Of a stretch of 64,000 bases of DNA, positions 53,719 through 62,381 are shown in pieces; the stretch's first letter is position 1, and every line of letters begins with the position of its first letter. Source of the stretch: Desulfatirhabdium sp040755275 (GTDB lineage: Bacteria > Desulfobacterota > Desulfobacteria > Desulfobacterales > Desulfatirhabdiaceae); NCBI GenBank assembly GCA_040755275.1, contig JBFMBE010000001.1, positions 1 to 64,000 on the forward strand, written 5' to 3'. The notes beneath the pieces were generated by a model. The model did not search any database. It saw only the letters and a program-made list of their open reading frames with translations, and was not told the origin of the DNA. Both the position numbers and the translations under genes were made by a program.

Positions 53719-54865
53719 CACCGGGTGCCTGCGATAACGCGTCCAGAATACGAGGGCCGAGTACGGCGAGCTGCCAGGCCTTCATTTCCTCTAGGCGGGC
53801 AAGCGTTTCGAGGCTGAGGCTGGTTTGGGCTGCAATCCTGCCAAGAAGGGCGTTGTTGCACACCTGACCCGGATCCATATCCAGTTCTTCCGCTGTGCAG
53901 GTGCGCATTTTTTTCAGAAGTGCCAGCCGAGCGTTGCAGTTTGGATCGTTGACGGGGGATCCGTTTTTCGGAAAGTGCAACAGCTCCTCGGCGGGTTTTT
54001 GTAACTGTTCCAGAACGATATCGACAATGGCGGCCCCGAAGCCGGCGATTTGTTTCGGGCTGAGTACATGAAGCGCCTCCAGCTCTTCGATGGTTCGAGG
54101 CAATGCCGTTGCGATCGTAAGAAGGGACTGGTGATCGAAAACCTTGAAGGGGGGGCGATCCAACCTTTCCGCTTCCCGATCCCGCAGCGCCAGAAGTTCC
54201 TCGAGAACCGAAAGGGATCTGGGTTTCAATTTCCCGGCTCCCTTCACCCGTAAAAAGCGCTGCGATTCAACTCCCGCCTTGTACCGAACGTCGCTCAACC
54301 GTTCGCATTCCTCCTTCACCCAGTCGATTCTTCCTTTTTCCTCCAGCTCCGCCAGAAGCACCCGATACAGGGGGATGAGAAACCGAACGTCCTGAGCCGC
54401 ATAGTGGATCATTTCGTCGGAAAGCGGTCGTTTGGACCAGTCCTTTTTCTGGAAACGCTTGTCTACGTCGATTCCGAAGCGGGATGCCAAAACGGCGTCA
54501 AGGCCTGTATGACGGACGCCCAGAAACCGGCTGGCAAGCTCCGTATCGAAGATCGGATGGACGTTGAACCCGAAGTCCCGATTCAGGCTGCGGATATCGT
54601 AATCCGCGCCGTGTAGGATCTTGAGCACGTTCGGATCTTCGAGAATGGGCTTCAGTGCCGAGATGTCGGTAAGCCTCAATGGATCGACGAGGACGATATC
54701 ATTCGGAGTCGCCATTTGAATCAGGCAGATTTTCGGACGGTAATGGTAGAGCGAGTCGGCTTCCACATCGATGGCCAACAGCTCGATATTTTCCAGTCTA
54801 TGTAAGAAACGCTCGAATGCCTGCCTGGAATCGATCAGTGGAGAGGATAAAGCGCAAGGCATCAT
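53702..54865 (-). CDS. rnd: Ribonuclease D
   Basis: A 387-residue 3'-5' exoribonuclease for tRNA and structured RNA trimming. DEDDy exonuclease motifs are AIDVEADSLYHY (about 31-42), HGADYDIRSLNRD (about 84) and YAAQDVRFLIPLY (about 152). An HRDC-like region follows (about 215-300: LEELLALRDREAERLDRPPFKVFDHQSLLTIA). It overlaps the ispF stop by 4 nt. Confidence 0.93.
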   Translation of the reverse strand: MMPCALSSPLIDSRQAFERFLHRLENIELLAIDVEADSLYHYRPKICLIQMATPNDIVLVDPLRLTDISALKPILEDPNVLKILHGADYDIRSLNRDFGFNVHPIFDTELASRFLGVRHTGLDAVLASRFGIDVDKRFQKKDWSKRPLSDEMIHYAAQDVRFLIPLYRVLLAELEEKGRIDWVKEECERLSDVRYKAGVESQRFLRVKGAGKLKPRSLSVLEELLALRDREAERLDRPPFKVFDHQSLLTIATALPRTIEELEALHVLSPKQIAGFGAAIVDIVLEQLQKPAEELLHFPKNGSPVNDPNCNARLALLKKMRTCTAEELDMDPGQVCNNALLGRIAAQTSLSLETLARLEEMKAWQLAVLGPRILDALSQAPGVRIEK

Positions 54866-55383
54866 CGGATCTCCGGTTCAAGCGGTTGGGCTGGAAGTTG
54901 AGCGGCGTCGATGCGGTTGAGAAGGACAACCGCCATGGCGGCAATGGCTTCGCCTTTTCCGATGTCTCCGATGGATTCCATGGTTGTGGCCTTGATATTG
55001 ACATCTTTCTCGGGAATGCCGGATACCTGTGCGATCCGGGCCTGCATGTCATTTCGGTATGGTTTCAACTTCGGTGCTTCCGCAAGGACGGTCGCGTCGA
55101 TATTGATCAGGGTATAGCCGTGCTTCTGCATCATGCCGACGGTGCGCTGGAGCAGGATCATACTGTCGATGTCGGAATAGGCCGGATCGGTATCGGGAAA
55201 ATGCATACCGATATCTCCAAGTCCTGCGGCCCCCAAGATGGCATCACATATGGCATGTGTCAACACGTCGGCGTCGGAATGTCCCAACAGCCCTTTTTCG
55301 AAGGGAATCAAAATTCCTCCCAACACCAGTTTCCTTCCTGTCTGCAGCCGGTGAATGTCGAAACCGATACCCGTCCTGAACAT
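54862..55383 (-). CDS. ispF: 2-C-methyl-D-erythritol 2,4-cyclodiphosphate synthase
   Basis: A 173-residue enzyme of the MEP isoprenoid pathway. The metal motif GFDIHRL (about 7-13), LGHSDADVLTHAICDAILGAAGLGDIG and the substrate loop INIDATVLAEAPKLKPY are all present. Length is slightly above the usual 157-162. AGGAG lies 5 nt before the ATG. ispD is not adjacent. Confidence 0.96.
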   Translation of the reverse strand: MFRTGIGFDIHRLQTGRKLVLGGILIPFEKGLLGHSDADVLTHAICDAILGAAGLGDIGMHFPDTDPAYSDIDSMILLQRTVGMMQKHGYTLINIDATVLAEAPKLKPYRNDMQARIAQVSGIPEKDVNIKATTMESIGDIGKGEAIAAMAVVLLNRIDAAQLPAQPLEPEIR

Positions 55384-55709
55384 GAGTGCTCCTAATACGC
55401 TGTTTCGAATCGTAGTGGTTCCCTGGGAAAGGTCCTTTGTTCCACCATCCTGCCCAATTCAGGCGAGCGGCGACCTGAAGCTCGGCCGGAATTCTCTGAA
55501 CTGTAGCAGGGGAGGTGCATCGGGTCAATCTCGATGGGACGGATTCGGAGAGCTCGGCCGGGATTCTTCGAAGCGATTCCGATTCATCTTGAAAATGGTT
55601 CAAATTGTGTTATTGTATGGACAGATTCGATGAAAGCAACCGAATCGAATGTCAATTGTGAAGGTTCAACGGCAGGCGTTCATTTTTTACCTAAGGAAAG
55701 GAGTTCCCC

Positions 55710-56420
55710 ATGCGACCCATTGCGTTCGAGTCCAGTCGTTCGTTTGTGGCCGTCAATCAATTCATTCGAAGCACATACAACTGGATGGCGGCAGGGCTTG
55801 CCATCACCGGTTTTACCGCATATTCCACGGCCAACAGTGAAACGCTGATCCGGCTTATTTTTGGAAATCCCTTGCTGTTCTTCGGGCTGATCATCGCCGA
55901 GCTGATACTCGTCTTCTCACTGAGTGCACGGATCAACCGAATGACGGCATCCACGGCCACTGGTGTATTCATGGTCTATTCGGTGCTGAACGGGTTGACC
56001 CTTTCTTCCGTTTTTCTGGCCTATACTCGGGCATCGATCGCGTCGACGTTTTTCATCTGCGCAGCGACGTTCGTTTCGGTCAGTGTGTACGGCATGGTCA
56101 CCAAGAAGGATCTGACGAGTGTCGGAAGCTTCATGGTAATGGGCCTTTTCGGGATCATCATCGCTTCTCTGGTCAATCTGTTCATTCAGAGCTCGGCCAT
56201 GAGCGCCATCATCAGCTACATCGGTGTCATCGTGTTCGTCGGGCTCACCGCCTATGACACGCAGAAGCTCAAGGTTATGGCACTCACCCAGCCGGCCGAT
56301 CTCGATGCGGGTGTCATCCGGAAGGGCGCCATTCTGGGGGCCCTCACCCTGTATCTCGACTTTATCAATATGTTCCTGATGCTGCTTCGCATTTTCGGTG
56401 TCGGCAACAATCGGGATTGA
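55710..56420 (+). CDS. Bax inhibitor-1/YccA-family membrane protein
   Basis: A 236-residue protein with seven hydrophobic helices. It has the NQFIRSTYNWMAAGLAITG start, the central GLTLSSVFLAYT segment and the C-terminal TAYDTQKLKVMAL...GALTLYLDFINMFLMLLRIFG signature of the BI-1 (TMBIM) fold. Bacterial members form calcium-leak channels or regulate membrane proteases. GGAAAGGAG precedes the ATG. The 325 nt upstream hold no gene; a weak TTGAAA / TATTGT pair near 55590-55615 could be its promoter. Confidence 0.93.
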   Translation: MRPIAFESSRSFVAVNQFIRSTYNWMAAGLAITGFTAYSTANSETLIRLIFGNPLLFFGLIIAELILVFSLSARINRMTASTATGVFMVYSVLNGLTLSSVFLAYTRASIASTFFICAATFVSVSVYGMVTKKDLTSVGSFMVMGLFGIIIASLVNLFIQSSAMSAIISYIGVIVFVGLTAYDTQKLKVMALTQPADLDAGVIRKGAILGALTLYLDFINMFLMLLRIFGVGNNRD

Positions 56421-56444
56421 TCATCGCGGCTCTTCGGTAGAATG

Positions 56445-56499
56445 AAACCGCCGTCGGTAGCAGGTGGTCAACACCTGCATTCGACGGCGGTTTTGTTTT
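56445..56499. terminator. Rho-independent terminator after the BI-1 gene
   Basis: AAACCGCCGTCG (56445-56456) pairs with CGACGGCGGTTT (56482-56493); a nested GCAGGTG/CACCTGC stem sits inside. TTTTGTTTT follows. An A-rich flank makes it partly bidirectional. Confidence 0.9.
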
Positions 56500-56531
56500 G
56501 GACCGTTCGGCTGGAACAGGGTGTCAGGCGT

Positions 56532-56685
56532 GATGGAGTCGCAAAGAGTCGCATTTACCCTGATTTTGTCGATTGTCGGGCCTGAGCATGGCAGGGCATC
56601 AGCGGGGTGGCTGGGGAACCTTTTTCGCAGCAAGCCTAAAAGGCAACCCCGATTCCATGCTCAGGCCCGGCAATCGAAACCATCG
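56532..56685. repeat. Palindromic intergenic element, copy 8 (variant)
   Basis: The left end GATGGAGTCGCAAAGAGTC and the GCATCAGCGGGGTGGCTGGGG core are present. The arms GTCGGGCCTGAGCATGG and CCATGCTCAGGCCCGGC form a near-perfect inverted repeat not seen in the other copies. The right terminal repeat is lost. Confidence 0.7.
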
Positions 56686-56712
56686 GGGTAGAGGCCGCTT
56701 TCGCCGACCTCA

Positions 56713-57774
56713 TCAGGAGTATACCATATTGATCGGAAGCGGCGGGTATTGCCATATGCCGGGCTTGGGAAGAATCTGCTGACAGGCAATCGTCAGCCAA
56801 CTCAGCTCCGGGCGGAGCTTTCGGAGCTTTCCGTCATCCGGAGCTCTGGCCGCTGTCGACGGGGAATAGGAAATAAATACGATGCAAACCCCTCCGTCGT
56901 CCGTTTCATCGACCAGATACTGTTTTTGGAAAACCGATTCATCGAGGTGATTTTCCGAGGCGATTCGCTCCAGTTCCGCTCTTCCGAAGTGCATGAGGAC
57001 CATTTTCGACGTATGCCGTTCTCCGATTCGCATCAGACAACGGGATGAGCTGCTTGCGACATAGATGGTCGAAATGCAGGAGAGTTTCCGCAGGTATTGA
57101 GCTGCTACGATGGCAGCCGTTCTTCTGCCGCCAGCCATGGATGACATTCCGTAGTATTCGAAGAACTTTTTCTGTAGATCCTCCGCATATTTCTCTCCCC
57201 GCTCGAATAGATCCTTGCTGATGTAGCGCAGCCTCAGCGCAAGCTCTTCCGCCGATTTGGTGATGGGATAGTCGATGCGTACGTGAAAATGGGACAATTG
57301 ATAGCGGTTTTTGTGTTTGCGACCCGGATCCCGTTGAATCAACAGGGCATAGTCGATGGAGAGCAATTCCGAAAGAAAATTCGGAAAAACGATGGAATCG
57401 AGGAATTTATGGGCACGATCGAAGGGTTTCGCGAGGGAAGGGAGTTTCAGGGACTGCAGATGGGTTTTCTTGGTAATGTTTTCCTCAAAGAATCGGATGT
57501 ATTTCTTGAATGAATCGGGTATGGTGTCTTCGACGAAAATCACGAGAAAGGTTTGATGCAGGGGGTATTCGATATCGGGGATCCGGGCCTTGGGTTTGAG
57601 TTCCCGCTTTTCGACAAAGGGGTAGGGCTCGCCGGCATCGAGAAAATTGCGGTATGAGCGGATCAATGCCTCCTCGATCATCCACTGATCGAGTTGATCC
57701 CGAAGCAACTCGTAATAGGATCGACGCATCTTGTCGGAAAGACTCAACTGCTCCCGTGTCATCCAATAGAGCAT
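56713..57774 (-). CDS. Hypothetical protein, 353 residues
   Basis: A protein I do not recognise. It has no signal or membrane helix; it is mixed alpha/beta, rich in Arg, Tyr and Ser. Stretches that could help a profile search are MIEEALIRSYRNFLDAGEPYP (about 32-52), a helical FEENITKKTHLQSLKLPSL region and SCISTIYVASSSSRCLMRIGE (about 231). Met5 (57762) is an alternative start. The gene is 76 nt downstream of the TVP38 gene in the same direction, so it may share its transcript. Codon use resembles the neighbours. Confidence 0.65.
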   Translation of the reverse strand: MLYWMTREQLSLSDKMRRSYYELLRDQLDQWMIEEALIRSYRNFLDAGEPYPFVEKRELKPKARIPDIEYPLHQTFLVIFVEDTIPDSFKKYIRFFEENITKKTHLQSLKLPSLAKPFDRAHKFLDSIVFPNFLSELLSIDYALLIQRDPGRKHKNRYQLSHFHVRIDYPITKSAEELALRLRYISKDLFERGEKYAEDLQKKFFEYYGMSSMAGGRRTAAIVAAQYLRKLSCISTIYVASSSSRCLMRIGERHTSKMVLMHFGRAELERIASENHLDESVFQKQYLVDETDDGGVCIVFISYSPSTAARAPDDGKLRKLRPELSWLTIACQQILPKPGIWQYPPLPINMVYS

Positions 57775-57850
57775 GTATCACTCCTGGCGATGTCGGTAGG
57801 GGGCGTTTCTCGACGGTGGGCCCCCATCCAATCGTCATCCCACAGCCGCA

Positions 57851-58558
57851 TTATCCGTTTTTCTGCTGATTTGTCCTCTCGCTGTAGCGTTCGATCCATC
57901 GCAGCAGCGGCTCCCGATATCGATAGCTCAGCCCGGCCAGAAGAACGCAACAGATAGCCAACCACAGGAACATGCTGTAATTGCGCTGCATCAGCGAGGC
58001 ACCCTGAAGACTCAGCATCAAGGTGCCTGGAATCCTTCCTACGGCCGCAATCCAGAAGAACAGGGAAAACCGCATCGTGGTCAGGCCCAGAAACAGGCAC
58101 AGGTAGTCTTTGGGGAATCCTGGAAAAACGAACAGCAGAAAAAGCCCCAACACGGCCTTGGGTTTGACGAGATAGGCCAGTTTTTCAACCTGTTGCTGAG
58201 GAACGATTCGGAAAACGATTCCTTGGCCCAGCAGTCTGCCGAGGTAAAAATTCAGAATCGAGCCGATGGAAAGGCCGATAGTCGAATACACGAGTCCAAT
58301 AGCTGCACCGAATAGGTATCCGCCCAAAAAGCCCGTAATTTCACCGGGAACGGGTGCGAAGACGACCTGCAGGACCTGGAGGCCGATAAAAATCGCAGGC
58401 GCCCACGGCCCGAAGGAACGGATCAGCGTTTCGAGTTTCTGCTGATCGGTGAGGATCCTCCACAAGGGAAATGCCGCGATCTGGGGCCAGAAAAACCAAC
58501 CGACCGCGGCTGCCAGGGCCGAGATCGTACAAAGAACGACCCAGTATACCGGTTTCAC
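57851..58558 (-). CDS. TVP38/TMEM64-family (VTT domain) membrane protein
   Basis: A 235-residue integral membrane protein. The VTT core is clear: FAPVPGEITGFLGGYLFGAAIGLVYSTIGLSIGSILNFYLGR (about 73-114), then FPGFPKDYLCLFLGLT (about 145), with GRIPGTLMLSLQG near 180. Members are proposed to act in lipid movement across membranes. The start is GTG, overlapping the pgk stop in a GTGA, so the two genes are coupled. Confidence 0.88.
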   Translation of the reverse strand: MKPVYWVVLCTISALAAAVGWFFWPQIAAFPLWRILTDQQKLETLIRSFGPWAPAIFIGLQVLQVVFAPVPGEITGFLGGYLFGAAIGLVYSTIGLSIGSILNFYLGRLLGQGIVFRIVPQQQVEKLAYLVKPKAVLGLFLLFVFPGFPKDYLCLFLGLTTMRFSLFFWIAAVGRIPGTLMLSLQGASLMQRNYSMFLWLAICCVLLAGLSYRYREPLLRWIERYSERTNQQKNG

Positions 58559-59739
58559 GAAACCGACTCGAGCGCTGCGACACCGGGCAGTGTTTTGCCT
58601 TCGAGAAGTTCGAGAAACGCGCCGCCCCCTGTCGAAATGTAGGTCATTCGGTCGGATTTGCCGGAAAGATGAACTGCAGCCCCCGTATCCCCGCCCCCGA
58701 TGATGCTGATCGCGGTGCTGGTGGCTACATGATCCACCAGGGAAAGGGTTCCCCGACTGAATGCCGGAATTTCAAATGCCCCGACAGGACCGTTCCAGAC
58801 GATGGTGGCCGCATCCTGAAGGGCTTCGGCGAAGAGCAGGCAGGTGGCCGGACCGACATCGAGCGCCATGTCCTCGGCCCCGATTTCCTGAACCGGAACA
58901 TGCCGGATCGGGGCATCGGCTTCCATGCGGGGGGCGGTCACCACATCCACAGGCAGATAAACGGGAATTCCGCGTTCTCTGGCCGTCTTCAGCACGTCGG
59001 CTGCCGTATCGATCCGGTCTTCTTCGACGAGCGATTTTCCAGTGGCATATCCGATGGCCCGGAAAAAGGTATTGGCCATGGCGCCTCCAATGAGGAGCTT
59101 GTCCACCTTGTCGAGAAGGTTTTTCAGAAGGCCGATCTTGCTCGACACCTTCGCCCCGCCGACGATGGCGACCAGGGGGCGCTTCGGATCGAGAAGGGCC
59201 ATCCGAAAATACGTCATTTCCTTTTCGAGCAGGAAGCCTGCGCAGGCAACCGGTGCATGTCGCACCATGGCCTCGACCGAGGCATTCGCCCGGTGGGAAA
59301 CGGCAAACGCATCGTTGACATAGATATCGCACAGCTCGGCAAGGGCTTTTCCGAAGGCATCGTCGTTCTTTTCTTCTTCTGGGTGGAACCGCAGGTTTTC
59401 AAGCATCACCACGTCCCGAGGCTGCATGCGGTCAATGGACGACTTCACGCTATCTCCGATACAGTCATCCAGCAATGTCACGGGACGATTCAGCAGGGCG
59501 GAAAGCCGCTCGGCAGCGGGCTTCAAACTGAAGGCAGCAACCGGTTTTCCCTTCGGCCGACCCAGATGGGAGGCAACGATCAGTTTCGCTCCGTGTTCGA
59601 TGGCATAGGCTATGGTCGGCAGGGCGGCCTGAATCCGGGCATCGTCGGAGACCTGTCCTTGAGGATCGAGGGGGACGTTGAAATCCACCCGAAGAAACAC
59701 CCGTTTTTGGGCGACGTCGATATCCTTGATCGTTTTCAT
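58555..59739 (-). CDS. pgk: Phosphoglycerate kinase
   Basis: A 394-residue glycolytic kinase that interconverts 1,3-bisphosphoglycerate + ADP and 3-phosphoglycerate + ATP. VFLRVDFNVPLD (about 15-26), SHLGRPKGK (about 57) and VAIVGGAKVSSKIGLL (about 192) are signatures; IIGGGDTGAAV (about 344) is the nucleotide loop. The ATG at 59739 follows GGAGAAGG; an upstream in-frame ATG at 59754 is not needed. No gapdh gene is adjacent. Confidence 0.97.
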   Translation of the reverse strand: MKTIKDIDVAQKRVFLRVDFNVPLDPQGQVSDDARIQAALPTIAYAIEHGAKLIVASHLGRPKGKPVAAFSLKPAAERLSALLNRPVTLLDDCIGDSVKSSIDRMQPRDVVMLENLRFHPEEEKNDDAFGKALAELCDIYVNDAFAVSHRANASVEAMVRHAPVACAGFLLEKEMTYFRMALLDPKRPLVAIVGGAKVSSKIGLLKNLLDKVDKLLIGGAMANTFFRAIGYATGKSLVEEDRIDTAADVLKTARERGIPVYLPVDVVTAPRMEADAPIRHVPVQEIGAEDMALDVGPATCLLFAEALQDAATIVWNGPVGAFEIPAFSRGTLSLVDHVATSTAISIIGGGDTGAAVHLSGKSDRMTYISTGGGAFLELLEGKTLPGVAALESVS

Positions 59740-59787
59740 GTCCTTCTCCTTCATGTTTTCGGTCGGTACAACGAGAATACCATTCGT

Positions 59788-60054
59788 TCAATCACGACGT
59801 TTCCGATTTCGATCCAGCATCTTCTTCCGGCTCCACCGGCTCCAGAAACCCATCAGACCGGATGAATAGGCCTGATCCACCCGCTGGGTCTGCAATTCGA
59901 TGCCATCTCTGCTTTGAAGAGCCACGCGCAGGCAGCGGGTCTTGTCCGGACAGGCGAGGCAGGTTTCCGGGCTGTGCGGCAGCCCGTCTTCACCTTTGGG
60001 AAAGACGACGTTCAAGTCTCCGAAACAGCTTTTGGGGTTTTGTTGATCATTCAT
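59788..60054 (-). CDS. Small cysteine-containing protein, unknown
   Basis: An 88-residue protein. CFGDLNVVFPKGEDGLPHSPETCLACPDKTRCLRVAL holds Cys at about 10, 31, 34 and 40, a CxxCx5C pattern that could bind zinc or an iron-sulfur cluster. The C terminus is basic (SRWSRKKMLDRNRKRRD). The ATG at 60054 is chosen because the longer frame to 60120 overlaps no ribosome site. It lies between radC and pgk in the same direction. Function unknown. Confidence 0.6.
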   Translation of the reverse strand: MNDQQNPKSCFGDLNVVFPKGEDGLPHSPETCLACPDKTRCLRVALQSRDGIELQTQRVDQAYSSGLMGFWSRWSRKKMLDRNRKRRD

Positions 60055-60188
60055 GTCGGTTTGGCTTATTGAATATCTGATGGAGCCGCAAACACCGGAA
60101 CGAGACGGGCCTTGTTCCAATGGTATTTCTTCGTCAATGAGATGCCTCTTGGGGGCTGCACCTGCCGTTTCCGGTGTAGCCCCGATGA

Positions 60189-60980
60189 TTATCGCCCCAT
60201 CCGCTCGCAGGCCCGATAGGCGTCCTGGATGTATCCGTTGTCTGCGAAACTGAAGTACTGGTTGTTTCCGATGACGAGATGTTCATGAACGGTGATGGAT
60301 ACCAGTTTGCACGCAGCAACCAGCTGATGGGTGATGGAAATGTCGTCTGCGGAAGGCTGTGGATCTCCGGAAGGGTGGTTGTGAGCGAAGATCAGGGCGG
60401 CAGCCTTGTGTCGAAGGGCCGAGGCGACGACTTCGCGCGGATACACGGATGTCGAAGTCAACGATCCTTCGAAGAGGGTCTCGGTATCGATGACACGGTT
60501 CTTGGCGTCGAGATAGATCACCATGAAACGTTCCCGCGCCTTGTCCCGCATGACCATGTACAGGTAGTCGAAGAGCTCACGGGAATTGTGGATCAACACC
60601 CGGTGGACGAGACGTTTTTCGAGGTATCGCTCCGCAACGGCCCGAACCAGTCGGATACCGAAGATGTTGTTCGGCCCGATTCCGGAGATAGCCATCAAGT
60701 CCGAATCTGCAGCCTCCAGAACGCCTTGAAGGGTCTTGAACCGTTTGATGGCTTCTTTGGCCCTGTCTTTGCAGTCTCTTCGGGGGGTTCCGAGGGTCAG
60801 CAGCAGTTCGACGATTTCATAATCCAGAAAACCCTGAAGGCCGGAGGACAGGAATTTTTCCCGAAGCCGCTTGCGGTGCCCCTCTCCCTTGTGGCGCTTG
60901 CCGAGGGGCTTGGGAGGGCTCCCTTCGATGGGGACGCCCGGTGCAGCCTCCACATTCTGGAATTCACAAGCCTGTGCCAT
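60189..60980 (-). CDS. radC: RadC-family JAMM-domain protein
   Basis: A 263-residue protein of the RadC family. An N-terminal helix-hairpin-helix region (LLTLGTPRRDCKDRAKEAIKRF...ISGIGPNNI) precedes an MPN/JAMM domain with HNHPSGDPQPSADD (about 211-224), a likely zinc site; EGSLTSTSVYPREVV comes before it. Its role in repair is not established. The ATG at 60980 has GGAG 8 nt upstream; the frame stays open into the adjacent palindromic element, which is not coding. Confidence 0.93.
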   Translation of the reverse strand: MAQACEFQNVEAAPGVPIEGSPPKPLGKRHKGEGHRKRLREKFLSSGLQGFLDYEIVELLLTLGTPRRDCKDRAKEAIKRFKTLQGVLEAADSDLMAISGIGPNNIFGIRLVRAVAERYLEKRLVHRVLIHNSRELFDYLYMVMRDKARERFMVIYLDAKNRVIDTETLFEGSLTSTSVYPREVVASALRHKAAALIFAHNHPSGDPQPSADDISITHQLVAACKLVSITVHEHLVIGNNQYFSFADNGYIQDAYRACERMGR

Positions 60981-61029
60981 TGATTGTTCTCCGTCATCTC
61001 GAACCTTGCTGGATATTCGCTTCACGCTT

Positions 61030-61342
61030 GATGGGCTCGCAAAAAGTCGCTTTTCACGTGCTTTTGGGGAATGCCGGGCATAAGCGGGGTGGCTGGGGAA
61101 GCCTTTTGAGACTGCTGCGAAAACGTGTTTGAAGCCGCCGGATATCGTTGGATCGGACGGACGCGCATGAATGAATTGACATTGAAAAGCAAGCCATTGC
61201 GATTCCACCAGCCTGTATTCCTTGTTTGGCCATCCGTCCGATCCTACGAGATCGGGCGGCTGAGTTTTTTCGCAGCAGCGAAAAAGGTTCCCCAGTCACC
61301 CCGCGACTCGACAGAGACTTCCTGACTTTTTGCGACCTCATC
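61030..61342. repeat. Palindromic intergenic element, copy 9 (both ends present)
   Basis: A 313-bp copy with ends GATGGGCTCGCAAAAAGTC and GACTTTTTGCGACCTCATC. The second end overlaps the gpsA TGA stop (61341-61343). This copy and the one at 13545 are the best references for the full element. Confidence 0.87.
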
Positions 61343-62381
61343 ACGCTTCATCGTATTCCGGTTTGAGATCCCGCGTCATCAACCGGAACAGGGCGTCCTT
61401 GGGCGAGGCATTTTCGTACAGGATGTTGTATACTTCCGTCGATATGGGCATTTCAACATCCATTTTCCGAGCCAACGCCACCACCGAACGGCTGGTCTTG
61501 ATGCCTTCGGCCACCATTTTCATCTCCGCAAGGATTTCCGCAAGCTTCATCCCCTGTCCCAGCTTCTTCCCGACGGTATGGTTGCGGCTGAGCTCTCCTG
61601 TGCAGGTCAGGATGAGGTCTCCGACCCCTGCAAGCCCGGCGAAGGTATGAGGGGTTGCGCCCATTTTCAGCCCCAACCGCCGGATTTCGGCAAGGCCTCG
61701 CGTGATGAGGGCGGCCCGCGTGTCGAGCCCCAGGGCCATGCCATCGATAACCCCTGCGGCAATGGCGATGACGTTCTTGACCGATCCGCCCAGTTCGACG
61801 CCGATCACGTCGGTATGCGTGTACACCCGAAAATAGGGGGTCGCGAACACGTGCTGAACGATGGTGGCCGTCTGGATATGTTTGGATGCGACGGTGACAA
61901 GGGTCGGAACGTTGAGAGCCACTTCTCTCGCGAAACTCGGCCCGGACAGAACGGCAAGTCTTTCGTCGGGCAGGCGGAGTGTTTCCGCCAGAACTTGTGT
62001 CATGGTCATCAGGGTGTCGTTTTCGATGCCTTTGGAAGCCGAAACGACGATCGTATCCGGTGCGATGCCGTCCGTCATCCGCTTGGCGGTCGCACGCATG
62101 ACATGCGATGGGACGACCACCAGAACGAGGTCCTTTCCCTGAAGAACGGTTTTCAGATCACAGGAAGGAAAGAGATTCTCCGACAACCGGATTCCTGGCA
62201 GGAACACCGGATTTTCCCGTCTCTTTTCGATGGCCTCCCGTACCTCGGGTTCATACACCCAAAGATCAATTCGGTACCCTTTGTTTGCAAGCAGATTGGC
62301 CAGGGCCGTTCCCCAGCTACCGGCACCCACCACACCGATGTTCAGCCCGGCCACCTGATCGACTGAAAAGGCTTTCTTCAT
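61341..62381 (-). CDS. gpsA: NAD(P)-dependent glycerol-3-phosphate dehydrogenase
   Basis: A 346-residue enzyme making sn-glycerol-3-phosphate from dihydroxyacetone phosphate for membrane lipids. The N-terminal NAD motif is GVVGAGSWGTALANLLANKG (about 16-35); VVVPSHVMR, SASKGIE and SGPSFAREV follow. GGSVKNVIAIAAGVIDG (about 195) contains the catalytic Lys. The ATG overlaps the gyrA stop in an ATGA, with AGGAAGG just upstream. Confidence 0.96.
   Translation of the reverse strand: MKKAFSVDQVAGLNIGVVGAGSWGTALANLLANKGYRIDLWVYEPEVREAIEKRRENPVFLPGIRLSENLFPSCDLKTVLQGKDLVLVVVPSHVMRATAKRMTDGIAPDTIVVSASKGIENDTLMTMTQVLAETLRLPDERLAVLSGPSFAREVALNVPTLVTVASKHIQTATIVQHVFATPYFRVYTHTDVIGVELGGSVKNVIAIAAGVIDGMALGLDTRAALITRGLAEIRRLGLKMGATPHTFAGLAGVGDLILTCTGELSRNHTVGKKLGQGMKLAEILAEMKMVAEGIKTSRSVVALARKMDVEMPISTEVYNILYENASPKDALFRLMTRDLKPEYDEA

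Noticed and set aside
58471..59865. A 464-codon open frame on the plus strand
   Set aside because: Antisense to pgk; no ribosome site or recognisable domain.
60981..61208. Extension of radC into the upstream element
   Set aside because: The extra 76 codons lie in palindromic element copy 9 and the GGAG-preceded ATG at 60980 gives the normal RadC N terminus.
48..61342. A transposase gene for the palindromic element family
   Set aside because: No transposase or REP-associated tyrosine transposase is recognisable among the coding sequences of this window.
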